NCBI RefSeq assembly: GCF_022808175.1
Contig: NZ_JALGBX010000006.1
Location: 248,001 to 312,000, forward strand
Length of the DNA stretch: 64,000 nucleotides
Source: Streptomyces sp. AP-93
GTDB taxonomy: Bacteria; Actinomycetota; Actinomycetes; Streptomycetales; Streptomycetaceae
Reading direction: 5' to 3'
A program made the position numbers and the translations under genes. This document shows, piece by piece, positions 39,751 through 47,971 of the stretch (positions are counted from its first letter, which is position 1; each line of letters starts with the position of its first letter). The notes beneath the pieces are model-generated. The model was not told where the DNA came from. It was given only the letters and a program-made list of their open reading frames with translations, and ran no database searches.

Positions 39751-39945
39751 CAGCCTCCTACGTCAGGGATGGCGCAGCGGCGAACAGGAGCTGCGACAGG
39801 CGCCCCCGGTAGGGGGCAGCGGCGAAGGAGGCTTCGAAGGGTGGGCGCCGGAGGCGCCCTCAGAGGGAAGCCCCAGGAGGCTTGCCCCTCTACTCATATA
39901 TACGGAGGCAGCCGCGAGTTCTGGAAGCGATCAGACGGTGATCGC

Positions 39946-40012
39946 AGTCACACTATTTCCATGACCCCCGAGGTGCCGTGTGGTCAAGTCTTGCATTGGA
40001 GTCACACTCTGT
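39946..40012 (-). promoter_or_regulatory. Two repeated-motif copies upstream of the late operon
   Basis: Minus strand AATAGTGTGACT (complement of 39946-39957) and ACAGAGTGTGACT (complement of 40000-40012). Both point toward the HNH and terminase genes. Confidence 0.5.
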
Positions 40013-40040
40013 CATACGGTGCGGAGCACAGAACGTAAAC

Positions 40041-40075
40041 GACCCCGGTCGGTGCGGTAACACCAGGCCGGGGTC
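40041..40075. terminator. Hairpin before the 40100 gene
   Basis: GACCCCGG (40041-40048) and CCGGGGTC (40068-40075) form a perfect 8-bp stem 24 bp before the next start. It may end read-through from the left or regulate the leader. Confidence 0.55.
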
Positions 40076-40099
40076 TTCACCTAGAGAAGAGACCTCTAG

Positions 40100-41032
40100 A
40101 TGCGAGTGCATCGTAACCGGCACACCACCTCCTTCGTGGTCGTGCCCAATGCCGCCGCACGCCACCGCGGCTTGTCCCTCACAGCCCGGGGCCTGCTCGT
40201 TACGCTCCTGTCCCTGCCGGACGGTACGCGGGCCACCATCGACACCATCACCGACCAGGTCGAGGAAGGCCGGCGAGCCGTCGCGAAGGCGTTCACCGCG
40301 CTGGAGAGCGCGGGGTACCTGCGGCGGGAACGCGGCCAGGACCCCGAGACCGGGCTCTGGGGAACCCAGTCCCACATCTCTGATCTTCCGATGGACCGCA
40401 TCCCGGCGGCCGGTGAGCCGAGTGCTCGGAGCGTCGGCGATTCTCCCAAGGGGATAAAGAACCAGGGAAAGAACCTCCTCCCCGTCCCGGCGCCGCAGCA
40501 GGCCGATGAGGCCGACGTCGAGGAGGAGGAAGAAGCCTCCGACACGACCAACGACCACGCCCCGGCTGACGCCGAGGCGGGCCAGGCCGCCGCTGCGCTT
40601 GCCCACCTCGGCGGGATCGAGCCCCGCCTGAAGCTGAGCACAACCGAGGTCCTTCGCTTGGCCCCGCTCGCCGCCGCCTGGCTGGCGGAGGGCCACAACG
40701 CTGCGAAGATCACCGCCGCGCTGATGGCCCGCCTTCCCGAGAACGTCGACTCCGCCGCCGCGCTGATCTCCTACCGCCTCAAGAACCAGATGCCCGAGCG
40801 GCCGGCACCGAAGTCCAAGCCGCTTCCGGACACCCGTGACCGCTGCGAGGTTTGCCGGGCACCCTTCCCGCTCGGCCGCCACGGTGAGGTGTGCGCCACC
40901 TGCAAGGCAGAGCTCGACCGGGCCGCCGCGCTCCTGGCGGGAACCGCGCCCGCTGAGCCGGAGCCAACGCTCGATGACCTGGCCACCGCCCGACAGGGCC
41001 GCGAGCGCTGCCGCGCCGCCATGGCCGCGTGA
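40100..41032 (+). CDS. Winged-helix protein with C-terminal zinc-finger-like motif
   Basis: 310 residues. N-terminal winged helix of the HTH_36/replication-protein type (LSLTARGLLVTLLSLPDGTRATIDTITDQVEEGRRAVAKAFTALESAGYLRRE). Acidic linker (~residues 130-155), helical middle, and a C-terminal CEVC...CATC pair. Similar proteins occur in Streptomyces mobile elements. It may act in replication initiation or regulation. It overlaps the next frame by a few bases. Confidence 0.72.
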   Translation: MRVHRNRHTTSFVVVPNAAARHRGLSLTARGLLVTLLSLPDGTRATIDTITDQVEEGRRAVAKAFTALESAGYLRRERGQDPETGLWGTQSHISDLPMDRIPAAGEPSARSVGDSPKGIKNQGKNLLPVPAPQQADEADVEEEEEASDTTNDHAPADAEAGQAAAALAHLGGIEPRLKLSTTEVLRLAPLAAAWLAEGHNAAKITAALMARLPENVDSAAALISYRLKNQMPERPAPKSKPLPDTRDRCEVCRAPFPLGRHGEVCATCKAELDRAAALLAGTAPAEPEPTLDDLATARQGRERCRAAMAA

Positions 41033-41043
41033 GGGGCGAAGCG

Positions 41044-41853
41044 ATGACCAACATGAAGATGCCCTGGTACGCCAAGGCCGTCTTCGTCGGCGGCAGGCCC
41101 CTCGTTCTGGTGGCAGCCCTCGTTATGTCGGTGCCCGGCGAAATCCGAATGGCAGAGATCGCAGGCTGGCAGGGCTGGATCACCTGGCTCATGCCGGTCT
41201 GCGTCTCCGCCTACGCCGCGTGCGCCGCCGTCATTGCCACCCAGCGCCACCTTGCCAAGGCGCCGGGACGCGTCACTGCCACCATCGGCGCCGGGGTCGC
41301 TCTCGCCCTGGCACTGTCAGCCCAGGTGGTGGCACACCTGATTGACCGTGGGTACATGACGACCTCCGCCCTGCTGGTGGCAGTCGTCTCCTCGGTGCCT
41401 CCGCTGGTCGTGGCACACATGCTGCACATGGCAGCCATGCCGGCCGAGGAACTGGCGGCCTGGGACCGCGTGCGGGAAGTCGAACAGACGGCTGCCTACC
41501 TGGCGGGTGAACTGGCGGAGGCCCTTGACTTGGCAGGCCGCCAGCTCCTCTCGAAGAGCCACGGCGTCGCCAACGGGTACGACGAACTGGCAGAGATCGT
41601 TGACGAGCTGGCCGCCGACGTCGCTGACCTGGTCGACGAGATTGCAGAGGAACTGGCAGAGGCCGCCACCGCGGAGTCGAAGCCGCGCCGCCAGCGGACC
41701 CAACGGAAGGCCGTTCCCCTTGCCGTCGTGAAGACCACGATCGCAGCGATGAAGGCCAGCGGCGAGAAGATCACGGGGCAGACGCTGGCAGAGCGACTTG
41801 GCTGCTCGGAGCGTTCCGGGTACCGATACCTCGGCGAGGCTCAGGCGGCCTAG
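41044..41853 (+). CDS. DUF2637-like (SpdB-type) membrane protein with C-terminal helix-turn-helix
   Basis: 269 residues from ATG 41044 with GGGGCGAAG upstream; GTG 41029 is an alternative. Four hydrophobic segments in the first half (LVLVAALVMSVPGEI, ITWLMPVCVSAYAACAAVI, ATIGAGVALALALSAQVVA, LLVAVVSSVPPLVVAHML), an acidic coiled coil, a basic patch, then TGQTLAERLGCSERSGYRYL. DUF2637 proteins are typical of Streptomyces conjugative elements. Confidence 0.72.
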   Translation: MTNMKMPWYAKAVFVGGRPLVLVAALVMSVPGEIRMAEIAGWQGWITWLMPVCVSAYAACAAVIATQRHLAKAPGRVTATIGAGVALALALSAQVVAHLIDRGYMTTSALLVAVVSSVPPLVVAHMLHMAAMPAEELAAWDRVREVEQTAAYLAGELAEALDLAGRQLLSKSHGVANGYDELAEIVDELAADVADLVDEIAEELAEAATAESKPRRQRTQRKAVPLAVVKTTIAAMKASGEKITGQTLAERLGCSERSGYRYLGEAQAA

Positions 41854-41968
41854 TTGACCACGGGTAGGGGTGGGTTGAAGACTCGCCGACCCCTACCTCC
41901 GCCATCCGAGCACGCTGATACCAAATCCGGCGCTTGGCTCGTCACGCCTACCGGCACAATGACGTCTC

Positions 41969-42544
41969 ATGACAGAGGCGTTGATGTTGGGGTTGGCGAC
42001 GGTTCTTGGGTACTTCGGTCACGTTGCGCAGGCTGGGTACGCCCGGAAACACCAGGGGAAGGCCGAGGAGCTAGCGAAGATACAGGCCCTGTACCAGGAA
42101 CTCATCACCCTTCGCGACCTTGACGGGCATCCGAGAACGGCGATCGAGCCAGCCACCCGTCTGTTGGCTGATGCCGCGTTGCTGCGAAACGCCAAGCTCA
42201 GACAGCGCGTAACTGACAACCTAGAGATGGTCCGAGAGTTCCATTTCTTGCGGTTGGGCGGCCACTCCTCGATCGAGGTGCGGAAGGTGTGGGTGCAGGA
42301 TGCGCTCGACAGCCTCGCGGCCGTTGCTCGCGGGGATCGCTTGCCGCAGCCCAGCTCAGAATTCGAGAACCAGCTCTTCTCCCTGGACCGGATGGGGGCG
42401 AAGCTGGCTCCGTCCGTCGCGGTGCTTGCGGAGGCGCTGAAGCACTTTCCCGAGATCGACGAAAGGCAGAAGGAACGGGCGGCCTGGACCAAGAAGCGCA
42501 GAGCACAGCAGAGACGACGCCGGCTGCTGTTCTGGCGGCGGTGA
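41969..42544 (+). CDS. Membrane-anchored coiled-coil hypothetical protein
   Basis: 191 residues. A short hydrophobic N-terminus (ALMLGLATVLGYFGHVAQAG), helical body and a strongly basic end (KKRRAQQRRRRLLFWRR). Streptomyces genomes contain similar small proteins of unknown function. It is the last clear gene before the repeat-rich region. Confidence 0.65.
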   Translation: MTEALMLGLATVLGYFGHVAQAGYARKHQGKAEELAKIQALYQELITLRDLDGHPRTAIEPATRLLADAALLRNAKLRQRVTDNLEMVREFHFLRLGGHSSIEVRKVWVQDALDSLAAVARGDRLPQPSSEFENQLFSLDRMGAKLAPSVAVLAEALKHFPEIDERQKERAAWTKKRRAQQRRRRLLFWRR

Positions 42545-42967
42545 TGCCGGCGGGTGGATCGCCCGCGTTGGCGCATGTTTGCGGCGAGCTCCGGCCTTCC
42601 AAACGGGTTCTGACCTGCGCTTTTTCTGGCCATCCGCGCCGTGCTGGTCTCACGAACGACCCTGGAACCGTGGCGGAATTCGAGCTGCTAAGACGTGGCG
42701 GTCCGCGTGCGCGTATACCGGGGGTCACCCCCCACCCCTGCCCTGCTCCCGCCTCCGGCTGCTGACGGCCCGTGCGCTACCCTCCGCGCGTCGTGCAGGC
42801 ACTCACCCCCCGCACCCCCCAAGGCAGACAGGCGCCCGACTCAGGGCACGGCAGACAGGGCCCGGGGGAGGGCAGGAACAGGCCGAGAACGGGCCTCACG
42901 GCGCCACTCAGGGGCCTTACGGGCAGGGTCGAAACCCCTTCTGACCTGCGACTTTGGGCGTGGATTT

Positions 42968-42981
42968 GCAAGAGTGTCACT
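42968..42981 (+). promoter_or_regulatory. Repeated prophage motif in the repeat-rich region
   Basis: GCAAGAGTGTCACT on the plus strand, followed 10 bp later by a related GTAGTGTTCTCC. Confidence 0.45.
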
Positions 42982-43060
42982 CAGTCCGTAGTGTTCTCCA
43001 TGTCGCCACCACGGAACGCCAGCCACACGGCAGGCCGGATGGGGTGGGGGCAGGCGCTCG

Positions 43061-43125
43061 AAGCGAATGCAAGAGTTGCGAAACCGGGTTCCGATCCACT
43101 AGGTTCGTACCCAACGCCAGACCGG
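43061..43125 (+). repeat. 65-bp direct repeat, copy 1
   Basis: Starts AAGCGAATGCAAGAGTTGCG and ends CCAACGCCAGACCGG. Matches 43187-43251 with the differences concentrated in the centre; period 126 bp. Contains the repeated motif. Confidence 0.8.
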
Positions 43126-43186
43126 GAAGCCGAGAACGGGCCGCATGAGCGGCGCCGCCGAGGGAACGGAACGGTGGATCGCAGCC

Positions 43187-43251
43187 AAGCGAATGTAAGA
43201 GTTGCGAAACTTGGTCGAGGCCCACTAGGGTCGGAGCCAACGCCAGACCGG
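43187..43251 (+). repeat. 65-bp direct repeat, copy 2
   Basis: Starts AAGCGAATGTAAGAGTTGCG and ends CCAACGCCAGACCGG, with CACTAGG shared in the middle. Confidence 0.8.
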
Positions 43252-43655
43252 CCCGTCCGGAACGGCGCACACACTCCCCGCCTGCTGGCCTACATGCCGC
43301 TGAGCGGACAGTACGACCACCGTCCCGATACCGCCGAGAGGCAGGCGTCGGGGGTGAAGGAAGGGCGACCACGGCCCGGATGAGAGTGCGACCGTAGGCA
43401 GGGCATCCTGCCGCTTGATGGAAGCGCGATCGGACGGCATCGAGAACCCCTTCGGGTACAGCCACCCCAGGTGAAAGGAACGCTGCCCGTATCGACTTAT
43501 CCAGTCGGTAGCAGTCGGGCGCCGGTCTTCTCGGCTCAACTCGCTGTGCTGCCCCGTGGGATGCCCTGCGGTGCGGTGTGCAGGAGGTCGAGGGAATCGG
43601 TCGGCAGGAATGTAGTTGGGGCGCTAGGGCTCACCGTCCATCGGACGGCCGGAAA

Positions 43656-43713
43656 CGGACCGCGAACCTCGAAAGTGAGGGACGCGGACCGCGCACTTCG
43701 AAAGTGAGGCGCG
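43656..43713 (+). repeat. Two tandem 29-bp repeats
   Basis: 43656-43684 and 43685-43713 share CGGACCGCG, TCGAAAGTGAGG and a CG ending with no spacer. Iteron-like layout. Confidence 0.75.
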
Positions 43714-43807
43714 CGGAACGTGGACGGCAGAACGGTGGACGGTGAACGAGGCGTCGAGTGAGCCTCACCCAAATCACTCGAATTGAACATCCGGCCTTAC
43801 GGGCCGG

Positions 43808-43851
43808 GCCTCCCGGACGCCTTGGGCGTAGGTGCGAAGCCACCGGGAGGC
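43808..43851 (+). terminator. Hairpin at the end of the repeat-rich region
   Basis: GCCTCCCGG (43808-43816) and CCGGGAGGC (43843-43851), a 9-bp stem with a 26-nt loop, 19 bp before the motif copy at 43870. Confidence 0.5.
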
Positions 43852-43869
43852 GCTGACGCCGCGCTGATT

Positions 43870-43883
43870 GAAAGAGTGTAACT
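43870..43883 (+). promoter_or_regulatory. Repeated prophage motif before the 43964 gene
   Basis: GAAAGAGTGTAACT, 80 bp before the ATG. A candidate promoter or repressor site for the rightward block. Confidence 0.55.
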
Positions 43884-43963
43884 AAATCGGCGCGGCTGAG
43901 ATCGCAGTGCAGTTCGCGCTGCGGTACGGAGCCGGGCAAAGCTCGGCCTGTGATTGGAGAAAC

Positions 43964-44551
43964 ATGGCTGTGAACCTCTGCAAGGACCACCCGCTTGGCG
44001 ACCTCTCCTTCTTCGAGATGGCCTGCAATCTGAGCGAGCGCAACTTCGCCATCGCCTACGAGCTGGACGGCACCCGCAGGGAGCTGCGGGACGCGTCGGA
44101 CGCGTTCGAGCTCCTTCGCGAGGTGATCAACGACCTGACCACCGATCACGGCCTGGAGGTCGCGGAGCTGATCGGACTGCGCGATCACTACAAGGGTGAG
44201 GCTGGGCGATGGGAGGGGCTCTACCAGGAAGCCGATCGTGAGGCCGGCCAGTTCCGCGGGAGTGTGCGCGAGCAGCTCCTTGCCTCGCATCAGGCTGACG
44301 AGATCTCCAAGGATGCAGCCAATGAGATCCTCGAAGCCCTGAAACTTGCCCCGATCGTTGACGAGTACCGCGCCGACGTCACCATCACCATCACGTACGA
44401 AGGGCTCCGGAGTCGGGATGGGCGCGACGTGATCGAGGCCGCCGTTCGCGCTGCGGTGGACGCTGACGCGCCGAACCTGCCGGGGTTCGTCTGGGCCTAC
44501 TCCGACATTCGCGTCGAGGGTGTGGAGCTCGAAGAGTCAGACGTGATCTGA
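43964..44551 (+). CDS. Hypothetical protein
   Basis: 195 residues from ATG 43964 with GGAGAA five bases upstream; an in-frame GTG at 43907 has no such site. Long charged helices (ASDAFELLREVINDL, YKGEAGRWEGLYQEADREAG) then a beta-alpha part (YRADVTITITYEGLRSRDGRDVIEAAVRAAV). Not recognised. First gene of the rightward small-protein block, flanked on both sides by motif copies. Confidence 0.72.
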   Translation: MAVNLCKDHPLGDLSFFEMACNLSERNFAIAYELDGTRRELRDASDAFELLREVINDLTTDHGLEVAELIGLRDHYKGEAGRWEGLYQEADREAGQFRGSVREQLLASHQADEISKDAANEILEALKLAPIVDEYRADVTITITYEGLRSRDGRDVIEAAVRAAVDADAPNLPGFVWAYSDIRVEGVELEESDVI

Positions 44552-44560
44552 CGTCTCAAT

Positions 44561-44574
44561 GTAAGAGTGTAACT
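44561..44574 (+). promoter_or_regulatory. Repeated prophage motif, best copy
   Basis: GTAAGAGTGTAACT, preceded by CAAT and followed by AGATGG, in the 88-bp gap before the next gene. Exact match over 14 bases with 15699-15712 on the other strand. Confidence 0.6.
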
Positions 44575-44639
44575 AGATGGGTGCTCCTTCTGTGTAGGAG
44601 GCACGAAGGGGCGCCCGTCCTGGCCGGATCAAGAGGACC

Positions 44640-45446
44640 ATGTACCGCAGTCTCGACACCCCGACTGATGACGCGCTGGCCGAGTACGCGGCCCGGCTCG
44701 ATGACGCGCACCGCTCCTGGCCTTCCTGGCGCACGGGGACGTACTCCGATGAGGACACCCCGACACACGTAGAGATGTTCACCTGGCACGACGACCGTTT
44801 TGGGTGGATCGGCGACAAGAGCAATTTCGAAGTGGCCCGCGACCAGATCCGCACGGCTGCCGACGAGGGACGCACGGACACCGTGGTTTCCGACGAGCAG
44901 GTGTATGACTGCGGGCGCGGCACGAGCGCCTGGGACTACGCCCAGCTCTTCGTCCAGGTCTATGAGGGCGGCTGCCCCGAGGGCTGCCCTGGCACTCACA
45001 CCGAGGAGTGCCGGCCGGATTGTGATCCCTTCGTCGACTTCTGCCACGGGGATGAGTGTGAAGGGGACTGCCGCAGCACCCGTACGTACACCCCTGCCTT
45101 CCGAGCGGCCGTCGCCCTGGCGGAGTTCATCAAGCACGATCACCCCTTCCTCGACGAGGACGACTACTACGACCAGCGCCACCAGGTCTTTGACGCGAAC
45201 CTCGACGAGGCCCTGGAGGACGTGAAGCTGCACTACCCGTACGACACCGAAGCCGATCACCAGAGCATCGTCGAGCGCGCCTCCGAGCTCCTGTGGGACC
45301 TGGAGTACCAGGACTCGGACGGCTGGGCCGACTGGGACGGCGTGCGTGATGCGTACGACCACGGCCGCGGTGAGCACTTCCTCACGCTGGGCCGCGACTT
45401 CCTGCGCAACGAGATCTCCGGGCAGCTCGCCCTCATGCCGGCCTGA
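44640..45446 (+). CDS. Acidic Cys-rich hypothetical protein
   Basis: 268 residues from ATG 44640 with AAGAGGA upstream. A central segment has clustered Cys and His (GGCPEGCPGTHTEECRPDCDPF, FCHGDECEGDCRS) that may bind metal; the rest is acidic and Tyr/Trp-rich. Not recognised. Its acidity could suit a DNA mimic or an anti-host protein, but nothing shows that directly. Confidence 0.68.
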   Translation: MYRSLDTPTDDALAEYAARLDDAHRSWPSWRTGTYSDEDTPTHVEMFTWHDDRFGWIGDKSNFEVARDQIRTAADEGRTDTVVSDEQVYDCGRGTSAWDYAQLFVQVYEGGCPEGCPGTHTEECRPDCDPFVDFCHGDECEGDCRSTRTYTPAFRAAVALAEFIKHDHPFLDEDDYYDQRHQVFDANLDEALEDVKLHYPYDTEADHQSIVERASELLWDLEYQDSDGWADWDGVRDAYDHGRGEHFLTLGRDFLRNEISGQLALMPA

Positions 45447-45462
45447 CCCCTCCCCTGAACCG

Positions 45463-45500
45463 CCACCCCTCCCCGTGCCTCCCCCCCCGGGGAGGGGTGG
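45463..45500 (+). terminator. GC-rich hairpin between genes (1 of 3)
   Basis: CCACCCCTCCCC (45463-45474) pairs with GGGGAGGGGTGG (45489-45500), ending 24 bp before the next ATG. No U tract. Confidence 0.6.
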
Positions 45501-45524
45501 CTCTCCACCCGAATACGAGGACAC

Positions 45525-45842
45525 ATGCGCACCACCACCCGCCCGTACGAGGTCCGTGTCTGGAACGAGGTCGCCGACCTTCTCGGACTCTGGGAGATCC
45601 AGCGGACCGGCAAGGACCGATATGTCGTCACCCACGACCACCGCGAGGAGACCCGGTTCGACGACCGGGACGACGCCCTGAGCTTTGCCCGCTTCGGCGC
45701 CGAGGCCCTCGTCGAGACCTCCCGCCGCGACTGCCTGTGCGAAGGCGATCCCGACTGCGGCTTCTGGGAGCCCCACGGCATCTCCGTCCAGGAGGTCAAG
45801 CCCGAGCTCTCCCTCATCACCCCGCCCCTGCTTTGCCTGTAG
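45525..45842 (+). CDS. Hypothetical protein
   Basis: 105 residues (MRTTTRPYEVRVWNEVADLL). Alpha/beta pattern with RYVVTHDHREETRFDDRDDALSFARF and a C-terminal CLCEGDPDCGF. Not recognised. Confidence 0.62.
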   Translation: MRTTTRPYEVRVWNEVADLLGLWEIQRTGKDRYVVTHDHREETRFDDRDDALSFARFGAEALVETSRRDCLCEGDPDCGFWEPHGISVQEVKPELSLITPPLLCL

Positions 45843-45871
45843 ACGACCCCACCACCACCGGAGTGACACAC

Positions 45872-46282
45872 ATGCGTGCCCTCAAGCGCCTCACCTCGAC
45901 CTTCAGGAACCGCACGACCATGCCTGCCGAGCACTCCCGCCTTCGCCGTCTCATGAATCCCTGGGGTGTCATGCGTGCCCACCGTGACACCACGGTCGTC
46001 GCGCTGACCATCGCGGCCGACATCGTCGGCACCCTGGAAGCCGAGCTCTATGCGCTGCGCTCCGCAGCGGATGACCTCGTGGACCTCCTCGACGACGGCA
46101 TGCTGGCGTCCGGTGTCGCCGAGCATCTGAACTGTGGGGAGGTCGAGCGCCTCGCGAACTTCCTCAAGGCCCACGACGAGTTGCGTGCGGCTGAATTGTG
46201 GCTGGAGTGCCACGCCGAGAGTGATGACGAAGGCGACTCCCACTACAAGGGCGAGACGTCTCAGCTCGCCCTGACGGCCTGA
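45872..46282 (+). CDS. Hypothetical protein
   Basis: 136 residues from ATG 45872. Basic N-terminal ~40 residues, then helical (VVALTIAADIVGTLEAELYALRSAADDLVDLLDDG). The frame is open upstream across the previous gene, but this ATG follows its stop. Not recognised. Confidence 0.6.
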   Translation: MRALKRLTSTFRNRTTMPAEHSRLRRLMNPWGVMRAHRDTTVVALTIAADIVGTLEAELYALRSAADDLVDLLDDGMLASGVAEHLNCGEVERLANFLKAHDELRAAELWLECHAESDDEGDSHYKGETSQLALTA

Positions 46283-46291
46283 GGCGGAGCG

Positions 46292-46627
46292 ATGTCCGAG
46301 TGTGACTTCTGCGGCCTGCCCGGCGCCCGGTGGCTCTATGTCCCCCAAGACCGGGCCCACGTCGCCCTGATGAGTGACGAGGGAGTGGTAACGCCGCTCC
46401 TGAACGACGGACGGTGGCGAGCCTGCGATCTCTGCGCGCAGCTCGTCGACACGAACGGCATGGCCGGTCTTGTGGCCCGCTCCCTGTCCACCTTGCGGAT
46501 GCTCGGAGCACCCGTGCCGGACGGCGGTCCGGACCTTGAGCACATGGCCATGGTCGTCATGGCCAACTTTGCGACCGTGCTGGTTGGCAGGCCCACCAAG
46601 GAGCCCTTGCAGCGGAGGGCCACGTGA
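46292..46627 (+). CDS. Zinc-ribbon-like small protein
   Basis: 111 residues. SECDFCGLPGARWLY and WRACDLCAQLVD form two CxxC pairs spaced as a treble-clef zinc ribbon, followed by a helical C-terminus. A family of such proteins is common in Streptomyces mobile elements. GTGA overlap with the next gene. Confidence 0.68.
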   Translation: MSECDFCGLPGARWLYVPQDRAHVALMSDEGVVTPLLNDGRWRACDLCAQLVDTNGMAGLVARSLSTLRMLGAPVPDGGPDLEHMAMVVMANFATVLVGRPTKEPLQRRAT

Positions 46628-47031
46628 CCTGGCCCTACGACCTCTACATCTGCGACTGCGGATACGAGCAGCCCGAGGACCACGACGGCTCGTGTGGGGC
46701 CTGGAGGCATGGCGGCACCTGGCACGACCACGGCTACCGCCAGGCGTTCCAGGCCGCCGCCCGCGAGGGCCACGCCTACGTCGAGAGCACCAGCCCGCAC
46801 AACGGCCGCAAGACCGTCGTCTTCCAGCACATCCAGGGCGGAGGGCTCTGCGAGCTGTGCGGCCCGGCCACCGGCCGCCGAGGCCCGTACACCCGCTCTC
46901 CGAATAACCGGCAGTACCTGTGTGACTCGTGCGTCCGTGACCTCCAGGGCGCCCTGGACGACCTGCACAAGTCCATCGGCGCCTACCGCTCACGGGAGCT
47001 GTGGCCCGTCCTCGAAAACTCCAGCCGCTAA
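46624..47031 (+). CDS. Zinc-binding small protein
   Basis: 135 residues from GTG 46624. Two Cys pairs (CDCGYEQPEDHDGSC near the N-terminus; LCELCG and YLCDSCVRDL later) suggest zinc sites. Function unknown. Confidence 0.66.
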   Translation: MTWPYDLYICDCGYEQPEDHDGSCGAWRHGGTWHDHGYRQAFQAAAREGHAYVESTSPHNGRKTVVFQHIQGGGLCELCGPATGRRGPYTRSPNNRQYLCDSCVRDLQGALDDLHKSIGAYRSRELWPVLENSSR

Positions 47032-47036
47032 CACCC

Positions 47037-47066
47037 GCCGCCGGGCCAGACGACTGGCCCGGCGGC
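47037..47066 (+). terminator. GC-rich hairpin between genes (2 of 3)
   Basis: GCCGCCGGGCCA (47037-47048) pairs perfectly with TGGCCCGGCGGC (47055-47066), six-nt loop, ending 22 bp before the ardA start. Confidence 0.65.
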
Positions 47067-47088
47067 CCCATCCCACAGCGAGGACCAC

Positions 47089-47634
47089 ATGGCCCCAACC
47101 CTGTCCATGACCGTCCAGCCGCGCGTCTGGATCTGCTGCCTGGCCTGCTACAACTCTGGCTTTTTGACTGGAGATTGGTACGACGCCGACACGGGCGACC
47201 TCGTCACCCCCGAAGACCTGCACGGCGGACCCACGGACCACGAGGAGCTGTGGGTGACGGACCACGATGAGTTCCACGGCGCCCTTGAGGGGGAGTGCTC
47301 CCCGGCACACGCCGCCGAGATAGCCGAAGCCCTCCAGGGCCTCACCCACGACGAGCTCGGCCCGTTCTCGGCCTGGGTCGCCGAGTGGGGCGACGACGTC
47401 GACAACGCCCACTGGGTCGACCGCTTCCGCAACGAGTACCGCGGATTTCACCAGTCCGAAGGGCACTACGCCCAGGAGTGGGCCGAGGACACCTCCAAGG
47501 ACGAGGACAAGGAGCGCATGACGCGCTGGCCGTGGAACTCGATCGACTGGGACCGCGCCGCCGAAGAGCTCTTCTCCAGTGGCCTGCACGCCGAGCCCGC
47601 GTACGGCGGCGTCTACGTCTTCAACCCGCGATGA
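47089..47634 (+). CDS. ardA: ArdA-like antirestriction protein
   Basis: 181 residues. RVWICCLACYNSGFLTGDWYDAD matches the ArdA N-terminal pattern (Y-N-x-G...G-x-W), the middle is acidic (AWVAEWGDDVDN), and the end RNEYRGFHQSEGHYAQEW...IDWDRAAEELF...GGVYVFN follows the ArdA C-terminal pattern. ArdA proteins are acidic DNA mimics that block type I restriction enzymes. Useful to a phage or conjugative element entering a new host. A methyltransferase in the same block adds to this counter-restriction set. Confidence 0.82.
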   Translation: MAPTLSMTVQPRVWICCLACYNSGFLTGDWYDADTGDLVTPEDLHGGPTDHEELWVTDHDEFHGALEGECSPAHAAEIAEALQGLTHDELGPFSAWVAEWGDDVDNAHWVDRFRNEYRGFHQSEGHYAQEWAEDTSKDEDKERMTRWPWNSIDWDRAAEELFSSGLHAEPAYGGVYVFNPR

Positions 47635-47738
47635 ACACCGAACCCTGCGTCGAGTGCCGAGCTGTGCCCGAGCTCCTCGACGAAGACCTCACCTGCACTT
47701 CTTGCCGCATCCGAATCCGATTGGAGACCACGAGATGA
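47631..47738 (+). CDS. Tiny zinc-ribbon peptide
   Basis: 35 residues: MNTEPCVECRAVPELLDEDL then CTSCRIRIRLETTR, two CxxC pairs. ATG overlaps the ardA TGA and its stop overlaps the next ATG by 4 bp, which supports translation. Confidence 0.62.
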   Translation: MNTEPCVECRAVPELLDEDLTCTSCRIRIRLETTR

Positions 47739-47971
47739 CGACCGTAGCCGAGCCCGAAATGGTCAACCTGACCGTCCGCTTCGAGGTCATCGAGACCACG
47801 ACCACCGACGTGGAGGCCAAAGTCGAGGTGCCCGCCGACATCGCCTACGACGACGAAGCCCTCCAGGACTGGCTTGACCAGAACGAGGGTGCCTGGATCG
47901 AGAAGCTCGATACGGACGACGCCCACGACATCACCCGCGACGTGACCGACGTGTACGGCACGGACCTGTGA
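47735..47971 (+). CDS. Small acidic protein
   Basis: 78 residues from ATG 47735. VNLTVRFEVIETTTTDVEAKVEVPADI then DEALQDWLDQNEG. It resembles the next protein in layout (beta strands, then DWxxxNE), suggesting a tandem duplication. Acidic; function unknown. Confidence 0.65.
   Translation: MTTVAEPEMVNLTVRFEVIETTTTDVEAKVEVPADIAYDDEALQDWLDQNEGAWIEKLDTDDAHDITRDVTDVYGTDL

Larger units (their letters stand above)
39751..40099. promoter_or_regulatory. Divergent region: late promoter area, possible packaging site
   Basis: 349 bp without a gene between the leftward HNH/terminase operon and the rightward gene at 40100. It contains an AT-rich ACTCATATATACGG near 39900, two copies of the repeated motif on the minus strand (39946-39957, 40000-40012), and a perfect hairpin. 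A cos or pac site is expected near here, but I see no end sequence that proves it. Confidence 0.55.
42545..43963. other. 1.4-kb repeat-rich region without a convincing gene
   Basis: No frame here looks like a real protein; the longest is Arg/Gly/Pro-rich and simply crosses repeats. The region holds TTCTGACCTGCG twice (about 42608 and 42939), a 65-bp repeat pair (43061-43125, 43187-43251), a 29-bp tandem pair (43656-43713), copies of the repeated motif (42968, 43063, 43189, 43870) and a 9-bp hairpin at 43808-43851. It could be a replication origin, a partition or regulatory hub, or a noncoding RNA locus. Confidence 0.7.

Noticed and set aside
43061-43251. Repeat pair considered as a CRISPR array
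   Set aside because: Only two long imperfect copies at 126-bp spacing and no cas genes.
42772-43383. 203-residue frame across the repeat-rich region
   Set aside because: It translates the 65-bp repeats and Arg/Gly/Pro-rich DNA, has no good ribosome-binding site and no domain; more likely noncoding.
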